Part shown: positions 8,981 through 17,111 of the stretch, in pieces | Layout of the letters: every line of letters starts with the position of its first letter | Position numbering within the stretch: position 1 is the stretch's first letter | DNA from: Pigmentiphaga sp. NML080357 | Lineage (GTDB): Bacteria; Pseudomonadota; Gammaproteobacteria; Burkholderiales; Burkholderiaceae_B | Length of the DNA stretch: 64,000 bases | Assembly: GCF_002188465.1 (NCBI RefSeq) | Contig: NZ_NINW01000032.1 | Location: forward strand, 62,001-126,000 | Direction: 5' to 3' | Notes under the pieces: generated by a model | What the model was told of the DNA's origin: nothing | Databases searched by the model: none | Seen by the model: only the letters and a program-made list of their open reading frames with translations | Translations under genes and position numbers: made by a program

Positions 8981-9268
8981 ATGTACACCGTCACCCTGCA
9001 AGACTACCCTCAACTTCCCGACGACCTCCGGCGCCAGGCCGAACGCCGCTATGCGCGCACCCTGGAAAAGACCCTGGGTGGCATCGAAGGCATCGCGGCC
9101 GCCTACAAGGCCTGGAACTGGGCCGAGGAATCCTTCGGCGAGCTCTCCGAAGAAGAACGATCGCTGGCCTTGCGCTGGCAGCGCGCAGCCATGAGGGCGG
9201 CGCAGGAAGGATTCGCCTCGCTCGGCGAAACCGATTCCGCCTATTTCGAAGTGCGGCTCGAACGCTAA
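8981..9268 (+). CDS. Small protein behind a LexA box, function unknown
   Basis: 95 residues, all-helical in appearance, beginning MYTVTLQDYPQLPDDLRRQA. It contains a charged ELSEEERSLALRWQRAAMRAAQ segment and no membrane span. I do not recognise a family. The ATG has GGAG 5-8 nt upstream, and a near-consensus LexA operator ends 17 bp before it. The gene is therefore probably induced by DNA damage. It is followed by tRNA-His after 117 bp. Confidence 0.68.
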   Translation: MYTVTLQDYPQLPDDLRRQAERRYARTLEKTLGGIEGIAAAYKAWNWAEESFGELSEEERSLALRWQRAAMRAAQEGFASLGETDSAYFEVRLER

Positions 9269-9386
9269 TGCCCGGCTTCGGCTCCGCTCGCGCCCGGAAA
9301 TCTCGCCGATTCGCGCATTCGCCAGAATTTCGCTAGAATAGCGGTCTCGCGTGAATCGGCCCTGCCGGTTCCGTGGTGTTCCAGCG

Positions 9387-9462
9387 GTGGCTGTAGCTCA
9401 GTTGGTAGAGTCCCGGATTGTGATTCCGGTTGTCGTGGGTTCGAGTCCCATCAGCCACCCCA
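9387..9462 (+). tRNA. tRNA-His (GTG)
   Basis: A complete cloverleaf with anticodon GTG at 9420-9422, a seven-base acceptor stem (GTGGCTG/CAGCCAC) and an encoded CCA. The extra G at 9386 can pair with C73, the hallmark of tRNA-His (G-1). A TAGAAT at 9334-9339 may be the -10 element of its promoter. Confidence 0.97.
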
Positions 9463-9492
9463 GTGATTCCGCGCAAGCCCCATGCTTGATTG

Positions 9493-9520
9493 AAAGGCCC
9501 TTCGGGGCCTTTTCGCTTTT
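9493..9520 (+). terminator. Intrinsic terminator after tRNA-His
   Basis: AAGGCCC and GGGCCTT pair across a TTCG tetraloop, followed by a T-rich stretch. It lies about 30 nt after the tRNA. Confidence 0.85.
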
Positions 9521-9604
9521 CCGCGGTACGGAGTCCACGCGTCGAGCGTCCATACCGCGGTCACACGGCATTGCTAGCTTCTTCGGCATCCCCGGGAGTC
9601 GCCG

Positions 9605-10645
9605 ATGAAACTGACCCGCCTCAGCATTGCTACCTTCAACCTGTACAACCTCAACGAACCTGGCCGCCGGATCTACACGGGCGAAGGTTGGAGCGAGGAA
9701 CAATACGCGCTCAAGATCGATTGGACCGCCAGCCAGCTCAAGCTGCTCGAGGCGGACGTCTTCGGCTTCCAGGAGCTGTGGCACGCCGACTCGCTCGCAC
9801 GCGCCGTGCAGGCATCCGGCCTGGGCGCGCGCTACGACATGCTGGTCCCGGAGGACGCCGACGGTACGAAAATCGTCTGCGCGGCCATCGTCCGCCAGGG
9901 ACTGCTGGCCGGCGAGGCCGAGTGGATCAGCGATTTTCCCGAAGCCTTCGTACTGCGCTCGGAGGGCGACGATCCGCAAACGCCGCAGATCGACGTGAAC
10001 ATCCAGGGCTTTTCCCGGCCCGTGCTGCATTTCACGATACAGCCGCGCGAGGATGGGCCGCTGGTCCACGTCTATGTATGCCACTTCAAGTCCAAGGCGC
10101 CGACCCAGGTGTACAGGGAGGACTGGTACCTCGGCGACAAGCGTGCCTATGCCAGGCACGCGAAGAACCTGGGCGCGGCCATCTCCACCATTCGCCGCAC
10201 GGCCGAAGCGGCGGCGCTGCGCTTCCTGCTTACCGAATCGATGAAAGGCAACGACACGCCCGTAATCGTGCTGGGCGACATCAACGACGGCCAGCACAGC
10301 AACACCGCCAACATCCTGACCGACCAGCCGCGCTACCTCGTGGGCGACTCGGAGGGCGGCGGCGACGTGGCGCTCTACACGGCGCAGACGCTGCAGGAGT
10401 ACCGCGATACCCGGGACGTGTACTACACCCACGTGCACCAGGATATCCGCGAATCGCTGGACCACATCCTGGTAAGCCAGGAGTTCTACGACAACAGCCG
10501 CAAGCGGCTATGGATGTTCGACGGCCTCGTGATCAACAACGACCATTTGAACTTCCCCGACCACAAGGGCTTGGGCACCAACGACCACGGCATCATCCGC
10601 GCCACGTTCAAGTACCGGCCGGCGAGCGCGTCTTCGCCGGCCTGA
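9605..10645 (+). CDS. Endonuclease/exonuclease/phosphatase family protein
   Basis: 346 residues with the fold markers of the EEP superfamily: an early Asn (IATFNLYNL), a metal-binding Glu (GFQELWH), the catalytic GDIND and the closing NDHGIIRATF with the active-site His. Members hydrolyse phosphodiester or phosphomonoester bonds in nucleic acids, lipids or inositol phosphates; the substrate here is not evident. No signal peptide is visible. It is bracketed by terminators on both sides, so it is likely a single-gene unit. Confidence 0.85.
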   Translation: MKLTRLSIATFNLYNLNEPGRRIYTGEGWSEEQYALKIDWTASQLKLLEADVFGFQELWHADSLARAVQASGLGARYDMLVPEDADGTKIVCAAIVRQGLLAGEAEWISDFPEAFVLRSEGDDPQTPQIDVNIQGFSRPVLHFTIQPREDGPLVHVYVCHFKSKAPTQVYREDWYLGDKRAYARHAKNLGAAISTIRRTAEAAALRFLLTESMKGNDTPVIVLGDINDGQHSNTANILTDQPRYLVGDSEGGGDVALYTAQTLQEYRDTRDVYYTHVHQDIRESLDHILVSQEFYDNSRKRLWMFDGLVINNDHLNFPDHKGLGTNDHGIIRATFKYRPASASSPA

Positions 10646-10662
10646 GCGGGCCGCCGGAAAGC

Positions 10663-10690
10663 AAAAAGCCCCTGCGAACAGGGGCTTTTT
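10663..10690. terminator. Bidirectional intrinsic terminator
   Basis: A 12-bp stem, AAAAAGCCCCTG paired with CAGGGGCTTTTT around a CGAA loop, has A and T runs on either flank. It lies between the convergent EEP-family and cold-shock genes and can serve both. Confidence 0.92.
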
Positions 10691-10708
10691 CTCGGCCTTC
10701 GAGCTTCT

Positions 10709-10912
10709 TTACAAGACGCGGATCTTGGAAGCCTGCGGTCCCTTCGGGCCCTGGACGGCTTCGAAGCTCACCTTCTGGTTCTCGTACAGCGTCTTGCGTC
10801 CTTCGGCCTGGATTTCCGAGAAATGGGCGAACAAATCCTTTCCTCCGTCATCCGGCATTATGAATCCGTATCCCTTGTCGTCGTTGAACCATTTGACAAT
10901 GCCTGTGGCCAT
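10709..10912 (-). CDS. Cold-shock protein (CspA family)
   Basis: A 67-residue single cold-shock domain with RNP1 (KGYGFI) and RNP2-like (DLFAHFS) motifs, the usual length for CspA. It binds single-stranded RNA/DNA and acts as an RNA chaperone. The ATG at 10912 has AAGGA 9 nt upstream. The region before it is unusually AT-rich for this genome and could be a long regulated 5' leader, as in other csp genes, though I identify no specific element. Confidence 0.95.
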   Translation of the reverse strand: MATGIVKWFNDDKGYGFIMPDDGGKDLFAHFSEIQAEGRKTLYENQKVSFEAVQGPKGPQASKIRVL

Positions 10913-11525
10913 GATGCATTTCCTTCTTTGATATATGTACTTGCCGCGAATACCGCCAACCGGAATCAAGAACGGGCCGAGACCAAATGGAGAGCCGACG
11001 CCAACCAAACCGAACAGAACCCTGACCTGAAACCTTGAAAATGACTATGCGGCGCATTGATCGCTTAGTCAACCCATTTCCGTTTCCGACGGATACATCC
11101 ATATTGCCGAGAAGCGACCGGTATTTGAATCCACGATCCTCATATATCGGGATCTAAATACGTGCCGGCTGGCGTCATGGCAGCAAGTTGCAAGAAATAA
11201 CGCGGCCTATCGGCAACAATGTGGACGGAATCAACGATTTTTTCCAGGGTTTACACGTAGTTTTGCCAGGGTGTTTTCCGAAAACCTATCGTTTTCCCTT
11301 ATAAGGGAAATACCTATAAAAATTTCCCGACGCGAATGGAATGGTCTAGAAAAATTTACAAGCACGCCATCCCATAATTACATGCGCAGCCACGCATAAT
11401 CGCGCGCCAGTATGGCCGGCGCGGGGCACGGGGTTTGCGGGGAAATACAAAGCGGTTAACGGGCCGCGCCCGGCCGATCCGAGGGTCGTGAAGCCGGAGC
11501 GAATTCATAATCGAGGAGAAGGTTT
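10913..11525. other. AT-rich intergenic region with palindromes
   Basis: About 610 bp with no convincing gene. It is clearly more AT-rich than its surroundings, especially from 11040 to 11400. It holds an 18-bp perfect palindrome, TTTCCCTTATAAGGGAAA (11293-11310), a shorter one, GTTTTCCGAAAAC (11273-11285), and another TTTCCC half at about 11322. It should contain the promoters of the divergent cold-shock and Gln-rich genes. Confidence 0.6.
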
Positions 11526-11735
11526 ATGAATCAGCAGAAGCGCCAATCCCCGGGCTCGCAAAGCCAGGAGCAGCAACAGCAGCAACCCGGTACGCAGCAG
11601 CAGCAGGGCCAGCGAGGATCGCCCTCGCAGCGTCCGCAAGTCCAGCCCAACCAGCCGAACACCGGCCAACGCCAGCAGGAGCAGCAGCAACAACGCGGCC
11701 ACCAGACGGGCCAGCCGCAGAAGTCCGATCAATAA
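11526..11735 (+). CDS. Gln-rich low-complexity small protein
   Basis: 69 residues, about 40% glutamine with Pro, Gly, Arg and Ser and several QQQQ runs. It contains no Leu, Ile, Phe, Trp, Tyr or Cys after the initiator, so it is almost certainly intrinsically disordered. A strong ribosome site (GAGGAGAAGG) lies a few bases before the ATG, which supports real translation. I recognise no family. A hairpin (GGCGGCC/GGCCGCC) follows at about 11754-11770 without a T run. Confidence 0.6.
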   Translation: MNQQKRQSPGSQSQEQQQQQPGTQQQQGQRGSPSQRPQVQPNQPNTGQRQQEQQQQRGHQTGQPQKSDQ

Positions 11736-11885
11736 AAGCGCAGTCGTCCACGGCGGCCTTCCCGGCCGCCTGGGCAACGCCGCCGGGCAAGGCCTATGAA
11801 GGCCGGTGGAAAGCAGTCTCGCCGGGCACGTGCGTCGCCCGGGGGTGATTGGCGACAGGCTCGTTCGTCCCGCCCGGGGCGGGCG

Positions 11886-12146
11886 TCACTTGCCCTTTTC
11901 GAGCTTGTCGATATAGCGCTTGGCGACTTTCTCGGCATACCGGTGAGCCTCGAACTCCGTGCCGAAGACCTGGTCGTCGCCCAGGTGCTGTTCGGCGGGC
12001 ACCGGATGGAAGCGTGACGCCGGATCCAGCGACACGGTGGCGCTTCCCTCGAACAATACCGTCATGCCATCGCGGGGGTGATTGACGGGCCGCGCCACCG
12101 TGCGGATGTAATAGCCCTTGTAGTGGTCTCCTGCGCCTTCGGACAT
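11886..12146 (-). CDS. Small hypothetical protein
   Basis: 86 residues beginning MSEGAGDHYKGYYIRTVARP. The ATG is set by AGGAGA 6 nt upstream. The pattern is several beta strands (YYIRTVARP, TVLFEGSATVSL) followed by a C-terminal helix (EAHRYAEKVAKRYIDKLE), with no signal peptide. It is divergent from the GH13 operon. No family recognised. Confidence 0.62.
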   Translation of the reverse strand: MSEGAGDHYKGYYIRTVARPVNHPRDGMTVLFEGSATVSLDPASRFHPVPAEQHLGDDQVFGTEFEAHRYAEKVAKRYIDKLEKGK

Positions 12147-12312
12147 AGGAATCTCCTGCAGACAGTACCTTCTTGAGGCAAGAAGACGGGTCCGAAAGTT
12201 CAACCCGCTCTCGTTTCTCCGGCCGCTCAGCGTACCTGTCCGGCCTGGGAATTTCCCTTGGGAATACCACTTGCTGAACCGGACGGCCCGATAAAAACAA
12301 CCGGCAATCTGC

Positions 12313-13851
12313 ATGAATGCGACGTACTCCGATGAAATCTGGTGGAAAAGCGCGGTGGTGTACCAAATCTATCCCCGCTCGTTCGCCGACTCCAATGGCG
12401 ACGGCATCGGGGATATTCCCGGCATCCTGGCGCACCTGGACCATCTTTGCAGGCTGGGCATCGACACGATCTGGGTATCGCCGGTCTTTCGCTCGCCCAT
12501 GGCCGATGCCGGCTACGACATCAGCGATTACTGCGACATCGATCCAATCTTCGGCACCCTGGACGACGCGCAGCGGCTGATCGACGAAGCCCATGCGCGG
12601 GGGCTGCGGCTGCTGTTCGACTTCGTGCCCAATCACACCTCGGACCGGCACCCCTGGTTCATCGAATCGCGCTCGTCGCGGGCGAGCCCCAAGCGCGACT
12701 GGTACATCTGGCGCGACGAGCCCAACGACTGGCGGGCGGCGCTGGGGGCTGGAAGCGCCTGGACCTGGGACGAAAAGACAGGGCAATACTACCTGCACTT
12801 CTTCCTGCCCCAGCAGCCCGACCTCAACTGGCGCAACCCCGAAGTCGTGGAGGCGATGCACGGCGTGCTGCGGTTCTGGCTGGATCGCGGCATCGACGGC
12901 TTTCGCATAGACGTCGCCCATTGCACGGGCAAGGATCCGGCGTTCGCCGATCATCCCCGGTGCCTGGCCGGCGAGCCGCTGGCGGATTTCAATGACCAGC
13001 CCTATAGCCACGAAGTGCTGCGCGGCATCCGGCGCCTGGTGGAAAGTTACCCAGGGCAGCGCGTCCTCGTGGGCGAAGTCAACATCCGTTCGACAGCCAG
13101 CGTAGTCCAGTACTACGGCGCCGGCGACGAGTTGCACATGTCGTTCAACTTTCCGCCGCTCGACGCGCCGTGGGATCCGATCGTGTTCCGCACCTGCATA
13201 CGCGAAGTCGATGCCCTCCTGCGGCCGGCCGACGCCTGGCCGACATGGGTGCTGTCGAACCACGACAACGTACGCCATCGCACCCGCTACGACGGCTCGC
13301 TGCGCCGCGCGCGAGCGGCGGCGGTCATGCTGCTCTCGCTGCGTGGCACGCCTTTCCTGTTCCAAGGCGAGGAACTGGGGCTGGAAGACGCCCGCATCGA
13401 CCCCGAGACCCAGGTGGATCCGGGCGGTCGCGACGGCTGCCGGGCGCCGTTGCCATGGACCGAAGCGCCGCCGCACGGATGGAACGGTGCCCGTCCCTGG
13501 CTGCCCTTCCCGCCCCAACCCGCGGAGCGTTCGGCCGAACGCCTGTGGGCCGATCCCGGTTCCATCCTGCATCTCTACCGGCGCGCGCTGCAAGTGCGCA
13601 AGGCCAGCCTCGCGCTGCGGCTGGGCGATTGGGAGGAACTCGACTCGCCGCCCGAAATCCTCGCGTTCCGGCGCCGGTGCGGCGACGACGTGCGCCTGGT
13701 CTGCGTGAACTTCGCCGAGCGTACGCTGCAATTCAAGCCGCCGGGCCGATGGCGCATCGCGCTGTGCAGCGAAGGCCAGGCTGCCGGCACGCTCTTCCCT
13801 GACCGGGTCGAAGGCGAGCAGGCCGTGATACTGGAACCGGAGGAAGCCTGA
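12313..13851 (+). CDS. GH13 alpha-glucosidase / alpha-amylase family enzyme
   Basis: 512 residues forming the catalytic barrel and C-terminal sheet of family GH13. The conserved regions are clear: FVPNHTS, nucleophile Asp200 in DGFRIDVAH, acid/base Glu255 in LVGEVNI and Asp318 in SNHDN. No signal peptide is present, so it acts in the cytoplasm, probably on alpha-1,4 or alpha-1,1 glucosides. It is 2 bp upstream of a second GH13 gene, with the ASRT homologue behind it. The exact specificity (oligo-1,6-glucosidase, alpha-glucosidase or trehalose-related) cannot be settled by eye. Confidence 0.88.
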   Translation: MNATYSDEIWWKSAVVYQIYPRSFADSNGDGIGDIPGILAHLDHLCRLGIDTIWVSPVFRSPMADAGYDISDYCDIDPIFGTLDDAQRLIDEAHARGLRLLFDFVPNHTSDRHPWFIESRSSRASPKRDWYIWRDEPNDWRAALGAGSAWTWDEKTGQYYLHFFLPQQPDLNWRNPEVVEAMHGVLRFWLDRGIDGFRIDVAHCTGKDPAFADHPRCLAGEPLADFNDQPYSHEVLRGIRRLVESYPGQRVLVGEVNIRSTASVVQYYGAGDELHMSFNFPPLDAPWDPIVFRTCIREVDALLRPADAWPTWVLSNHDNVRHRTRYDGSLRRARAAAVMLLSLRGTPFLFQGEELGLEDARIDPETQVDPGGRDGCRAPLPWTEAPPHGWNGARPWLPFPPQPAERSAERLWADPGSILHLYRRALQVRKASLALRLGDWEELDSPPEILAFRRRCGDDVRLVCVNFAERTLQFKPPGRWRIALCSEGQAAGTLFPDRVEGEQAVILEPEEA

Positions 13852-13853
13852 CC

Positions 13854-15476
13854 ATGCTGCCGCTCTGGTACCGAAACGCCATCATCTACCAGGTCGACCC
13901 CAGCCTGTTCCGCGACGCCAACGGCGATGGACGGGGCGACCTGCAGGGGATCGCCGATCGCCTCGAATACCTGCGGGGCCTGGGGGTGACCTGCCTGTGG
14001 CTGATGCCCTTCTATGCCTCACCCTTCCGCGACGGCGGCTACGACGTGACGGATCACCTCTCGGTGGATCCCCGCTTCGGCGGCCTGCCCGACATCGTCG
14101 CCCTGCTGGAGAAGGCGGAGGAACTGGGCCTGCGCGTCATCATCGACCTCGTCGTGCAGCACACCTCGGATCGCCATCCCTGGTTCCTGGAGGCGCGCAA
14201 CGACCGGCATTCGCCCTACCGGGACTATTTCATCTGGGCCGATTCTCCGGAGCCCACCGACGCCAAGCCTATCTTCCCGACCGTCGAAGACAGCGTGTGG
14301 TCCTGGGACGAGAAGGCCGGCCAATACTACCGGCACGTCTTTTATTCACACGAACCGGATCTGAATCTCGGCAATCCCGCCGTGCGGCGCGAGATCGAAC
14401 GCATCATGGACTTCTGGCTGCGGCTGGGCGTCTCGGGCTTCCGCGTCGACGCGGCCTCGCACATGATAGAAAGCGCCAAGGCGAGCGATCCGCGCGACGG
14501 CGGATTCTGGCTGCTCAACGAGATGCGCAGCTTCATCTCCCAACGGCGCGCGGATGCCGTCCTGCTCGGGGAAGTGGACGTCCCGCCGGCCGAATACGCC
14601 CATTACTTCGGCAACGGGGACAGGCTCACGCTGGTGCTGAATTTCTGGCTCAACAACTATCTTTATCTGGCCCTGGCCCGCGGCGTCGCCGAACCGCTGG
14701 AACGCGCGCTGGCCAAGCAGCCCGTGCCGCCCATGACCGCCCAGTACGCGCTCTGGCTGCGCAATCATGACGAGCTCGACCTGGAGCGCCTCTCCGAATC
14801 GGAGCGCGAAGAGGTCATGGCGCGCTTCGCGCCCGACCCGGAAATGCGCATCTACCATCGCGGCATCCGCCGCCGCCTGCCACCCATGCTGGGAGGCGAC
14901 CTGCGCAAGCTTGCCCTGGTGCACGCCCTGCTCTTCTCGCTGCCTGGCACGCCCATCCTGCGCTATGGCGAGGAAATCGGCATGGGAGACGATCTCTCAC
15001 TGCCCGAACGGCTGTCCGTGCGTACGGCAATGCAATGGTCGGACGAACCCAATGCCGGTTTCTCGACGGCCGGGCCGGACCGGCTCGCGGTGCCGCTGAT
15101 CCGGGATGGCCCCTATGGCTACCGGAAGGTCAATGTCTATGCGCAATCGCTGCGCGACGATTCGCTGCTCGCCAAGACCGGCAAGATGATCCGCGCGCGG
15201 CTGGGATTGCAGGAAGTCGGCAGCGGGCGCTGCCGGGCCGCCCGCATCGACTGCCCGCAGGTCCTCGCGCTGCGCCACGAACTCGACGGCGTGGCAGTGC
15301 TGACACTGGCCAACCTGGGTCCGAAGGACGTGGAATTCGTGATCCACGACGAGGACTGCCAGGAACTGACGGACATCATGGCCGACAGCCCCTACGATCC
15401 GCCCGCCGGTCATCCGGCGCGCATGCGCCTGCGCGGCTACGGCTATCGCTGGCTGCGTCCGCGGGCCACCCTTTGA
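13854..15476 (+). CDS. GH13 trehalose synthase-like enzyme
   Basis: 540 residues, GH13, most like the trehalose synthase group (maltose alpha-D-glucosyltransferase). It begins WYRNAIIYQVDPSLFRDANGDG and shows YASPFRDGGYDV, nucleophile Asp199 (SGFRVDAASHM), acid/base Glu240 (LLGEVDV), Asp306 (LRNHDELDL), then YHRGIRRRLPPML and a GEEIGMGDDL segment. It lacks the maltokinase domain fused in some homologues. A GGAGGAAG ribosome site lies inside the end of the preceding GH13 gene, so the two are co-translated. Likely role: interconversion of maltose and trehalose for osmoprotection. Confidence 0.85.
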   Translation: MLPLWYRNAIIYQVDPSLFRDANGDGRGDLQGIADRLEYLRGLGVTCLWLMPFYASPFRDGGYDVTDHLSVDPRFGGLPDIVALLEKAEELGLRVIIDLVVQHTSDRHPWFLEARNDRHSPYRDYFIWADSPEPTDAKPIFPTVEDSVWSWDEKAGQYYRHVFYSHEPDLNLGNPAVRREIERIMDFWLRLGVSGFRVDAASHMIESAKASDPRDGGFWLLNEMRSFISQRRADAVLLGEVDVPPAEYAHYFGNGDRLTLVLNFWLNNYLYLALARGVAEPLERALAKQPVPPMTAQYALWLRNHDELDLERLSESEREEVMARFAPDPEMRIYHRGIRRRLPPMLGGDLRKLALVHALLFSLPGTPILRYGEEIGMGDDLSLPERLSVRTAMQWSDEPNAGFSTAGPDRLAVPLIRDGPYGYRKVNVYAQSLRDDSLLAKTGKMIRARLGLQEVGSGRCRAARIDCPQVLALRHELDGVAVLTLANLGPKDVEFVIHDEDCQELTDIMADSPYDPPAGHPARMRLRGYGYRWLRPRATL

Positions 15477-15500
15477 TCAAGCCACTTCTGGAGACGCGCC

Positions 15501-15875
15501 ATGCAAGCGCTGGGAAAACGCCGCTGGGTCATCGCCGAAGGCTACCTGCCGCCTTCAAGCACCGGCGACGCCCGCCAGACCGTCAGCCACGAGACGGCCT
15601 GCATGCTCAATACCGGCGATGCGCCGGCCCATGTGAGCCTCACGGTCTTCTTCGCCGACCGGGAACCCGCCGGCCCCTACCGATTCACCGTCGCGCCCCG
15701 CCGCACGCTGCACCTGCGCTTCAACGACCTGCGGGACCCCGAGCCGATTCCGCCGGACACGGACTACGCCAGCGTCATCGAGTCGGACGTACCCATCGTG
15801 GTGCAACATACCCGGCTCGACTCCCGCCAGGCCGCGCTGGCGCTGATGACCACCATCGCCCACGGCATCGATTGA
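15501..15875 (+). CDS. Sensory rhodopsin transducer (ASRT) family protein
   Basis: 124 residues that match, nearly end to end, the small beta-sandwich family of the Anabaena sensory rhodopsin transducer: WVIAEGYLPPSS, SHETACMLNTGD, EPAGPYRFTV, HLRFNDLRDPEPIP and PIVVQHTRLDSRQAALAL. No rhodopsin gene is nearby. Published comparative analysis of the family proposed a small-molecule (possibly sugar) binding role. Here it lies 24 bp downstream of the trehalose synthase-like gene with GGAG before its ATG, which fits a sugar-linked role better than phototransduction. Confidence 0.85.
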   Translation: MQALGKRRWVIAEGYLPPSSTGDARQTVSHETACMLNTGDAPAHVSLTVFFADREPAGPYRFTVAPRRTLHLRFNDLRDPEPIPPDTDYASVIESDVPIVVQHTRLDSRQAALALMTTIAHGID

Positions 15876-15891
15876 GACGCCGTGCCTCGCG

Positions 15892-16386
15892 CTACTCGCG
15901 CTTGATGACGCTGACGTTGCCGTCGGCCTCGAGGTAAAGCGCCTTGACCTGATCGATCGATTCCACGCCTTGCTGGCGGTACTTGGCTTCCAGCTCCTCG
16001 TCGGTGATCGACTGGCGGCGCATGTTCTCGCGCAGTTTCTTCCCGTCTCGTATAAGCATGACCTTCTTCGGATCGACGAAGCGGCGAAAGAGCGGGAAGT
16101 GAAACGCCAGCCGGTCCAGGAACATGTTCCAGGCCACCAATGTACAGACGAGCAATGCCGCGTCCGCCACGCTCTTGCCCTCGCCCGCCATCCCGTTCTG
16201 GGCGGCGTCGGCCACGATCACGATCAGCAGGATGTCGGCGATGCCCATCGATCCCACGTCGCGCCGGACCACGAAGCGGAACAACAGGAACAACAGCCAG
16301 TACATGGCGGTGCCGCGTACCAGCGTCTCGACCGGCGGTATGGAGAAAACGAAAATCTCGGACCATTCCACGTTCAGCCAATCCAA
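15892..16386 (-). CDS. DUF421 (YetF-like) membrane protein
   Basis: 164 residues. Three hydrophobic segments occupy about residues 22-100, with the family marker IADILLIVIVADAAQNGM. A hydrophilic cytoplasmic domain follows, including LIRDGKKLRENMRRQSITDEEL and a closing VKALYLEADGNVSVIKRE strand. The DUF421 family is widespread and poorly understood; YetF-type members in Bacillus relate to spore germination and membrane function. It converges on the ASRT gene with 16 bp between stops. Confidence 0.88.
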   Translation of the reverse strand: MDWLNVEWSEIFVFSIPPVETLVRGTAMYWLLFLLFRFVVRRDVGSMGIADILLIVIVADAAQNGMAGEGKSVADAALLVCTLVAWNMFLDRLAFHFPLFRRFVDPKKVMLIRDGKKLRENMRRQSITDEELEAKYRQQGVESIDQVKALYLEADGNVSVIKRE

Positions 16387-16559
16387 GGCGATCCCCCGGA
16401 GTCAGGATGGCGGGAGTGACGCAAGAAGCAGGCCCGACCGTACGGAACGTCGTTCCAGGGGGGGTGGCGGGTGGCTGGGGGAGGCATGCGGGGCAGGACG
16501 CGCGCGATGGCGGAACTCGCCCGAAGGCCGCGAGCGGGTGTGGCGACCCGGGCAGCATG

Positions 16560-16636
<77 letters not shown>

Positions 16637-16639
16637 CGC

Positions 16640-17102
16640 GGGCGCAAGTTTACCACCAGCCCCTTGCCGGCGTGGAGGCGCGCGCCACGTCGCTGGGCTA
16701 TGACGTCAACCGCTACAAGCTGCTGGCGTTCGTGCTGTCGGCGGCGCTGACGGGGCTGGCCGGAGCCACGATGGCGCTGGTGTTCGTGTCGGCCATCCTG
16801 AGCGATGTGGTATGGCAGATGTCGGGCCTGGTCATACTGATGACGCTGGTCGGGGGGATGGGCACACTGACCGGCCCCATGCCGGGCCACCCATCATCGT
16901 GGTGGTGGAGAACAAGATCGGCGAAGTCGGCGCCGCGCTCGCCGATGCCACCGGGATAGGCTGGTTTGGAGGACTGGGGGAATCGGTCACCATCGTGACC
17001 GGGCTGATTTTCGTCGTCTGCGTGCTGGCCTTCCGGCGCGGAATCGTGGGCGAGTGGACGGCATGGCTGGCCCGCCGCCGCCCGGCCTTGGCGCGGCCGT
17101 GA
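16640..17102 (+). pseudogene. livM-like branched-chain amino acid permease remnant
   Basis: Residues resembling the C-terminal third of LivM permeases are readable: ARATSLGYDVNRYKLLAFV, then LVILMTLVGGMGTLTGP in one frame. At about 16880-16888 the match shifts to another frame, IIVVVENKIGEVGAALADAT through GLIFVVCVLAFRRGIVGEW to a stop at 17102. The N-terminal two thirds are absent, cut off at the tRNA-Arg gene. With both a truncation and a frameshift it cannot make a working permease. Confidence 0.82.
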
Positions 17103-17111
17103 CTCGGTGCG

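Noticed and set aside
11794-13731. Long minus-strand open frame opposite the first GH13 gene
   Set aside because: No ribosome site or family match; the GH13 catalytic motifs on the plus strand are complete.
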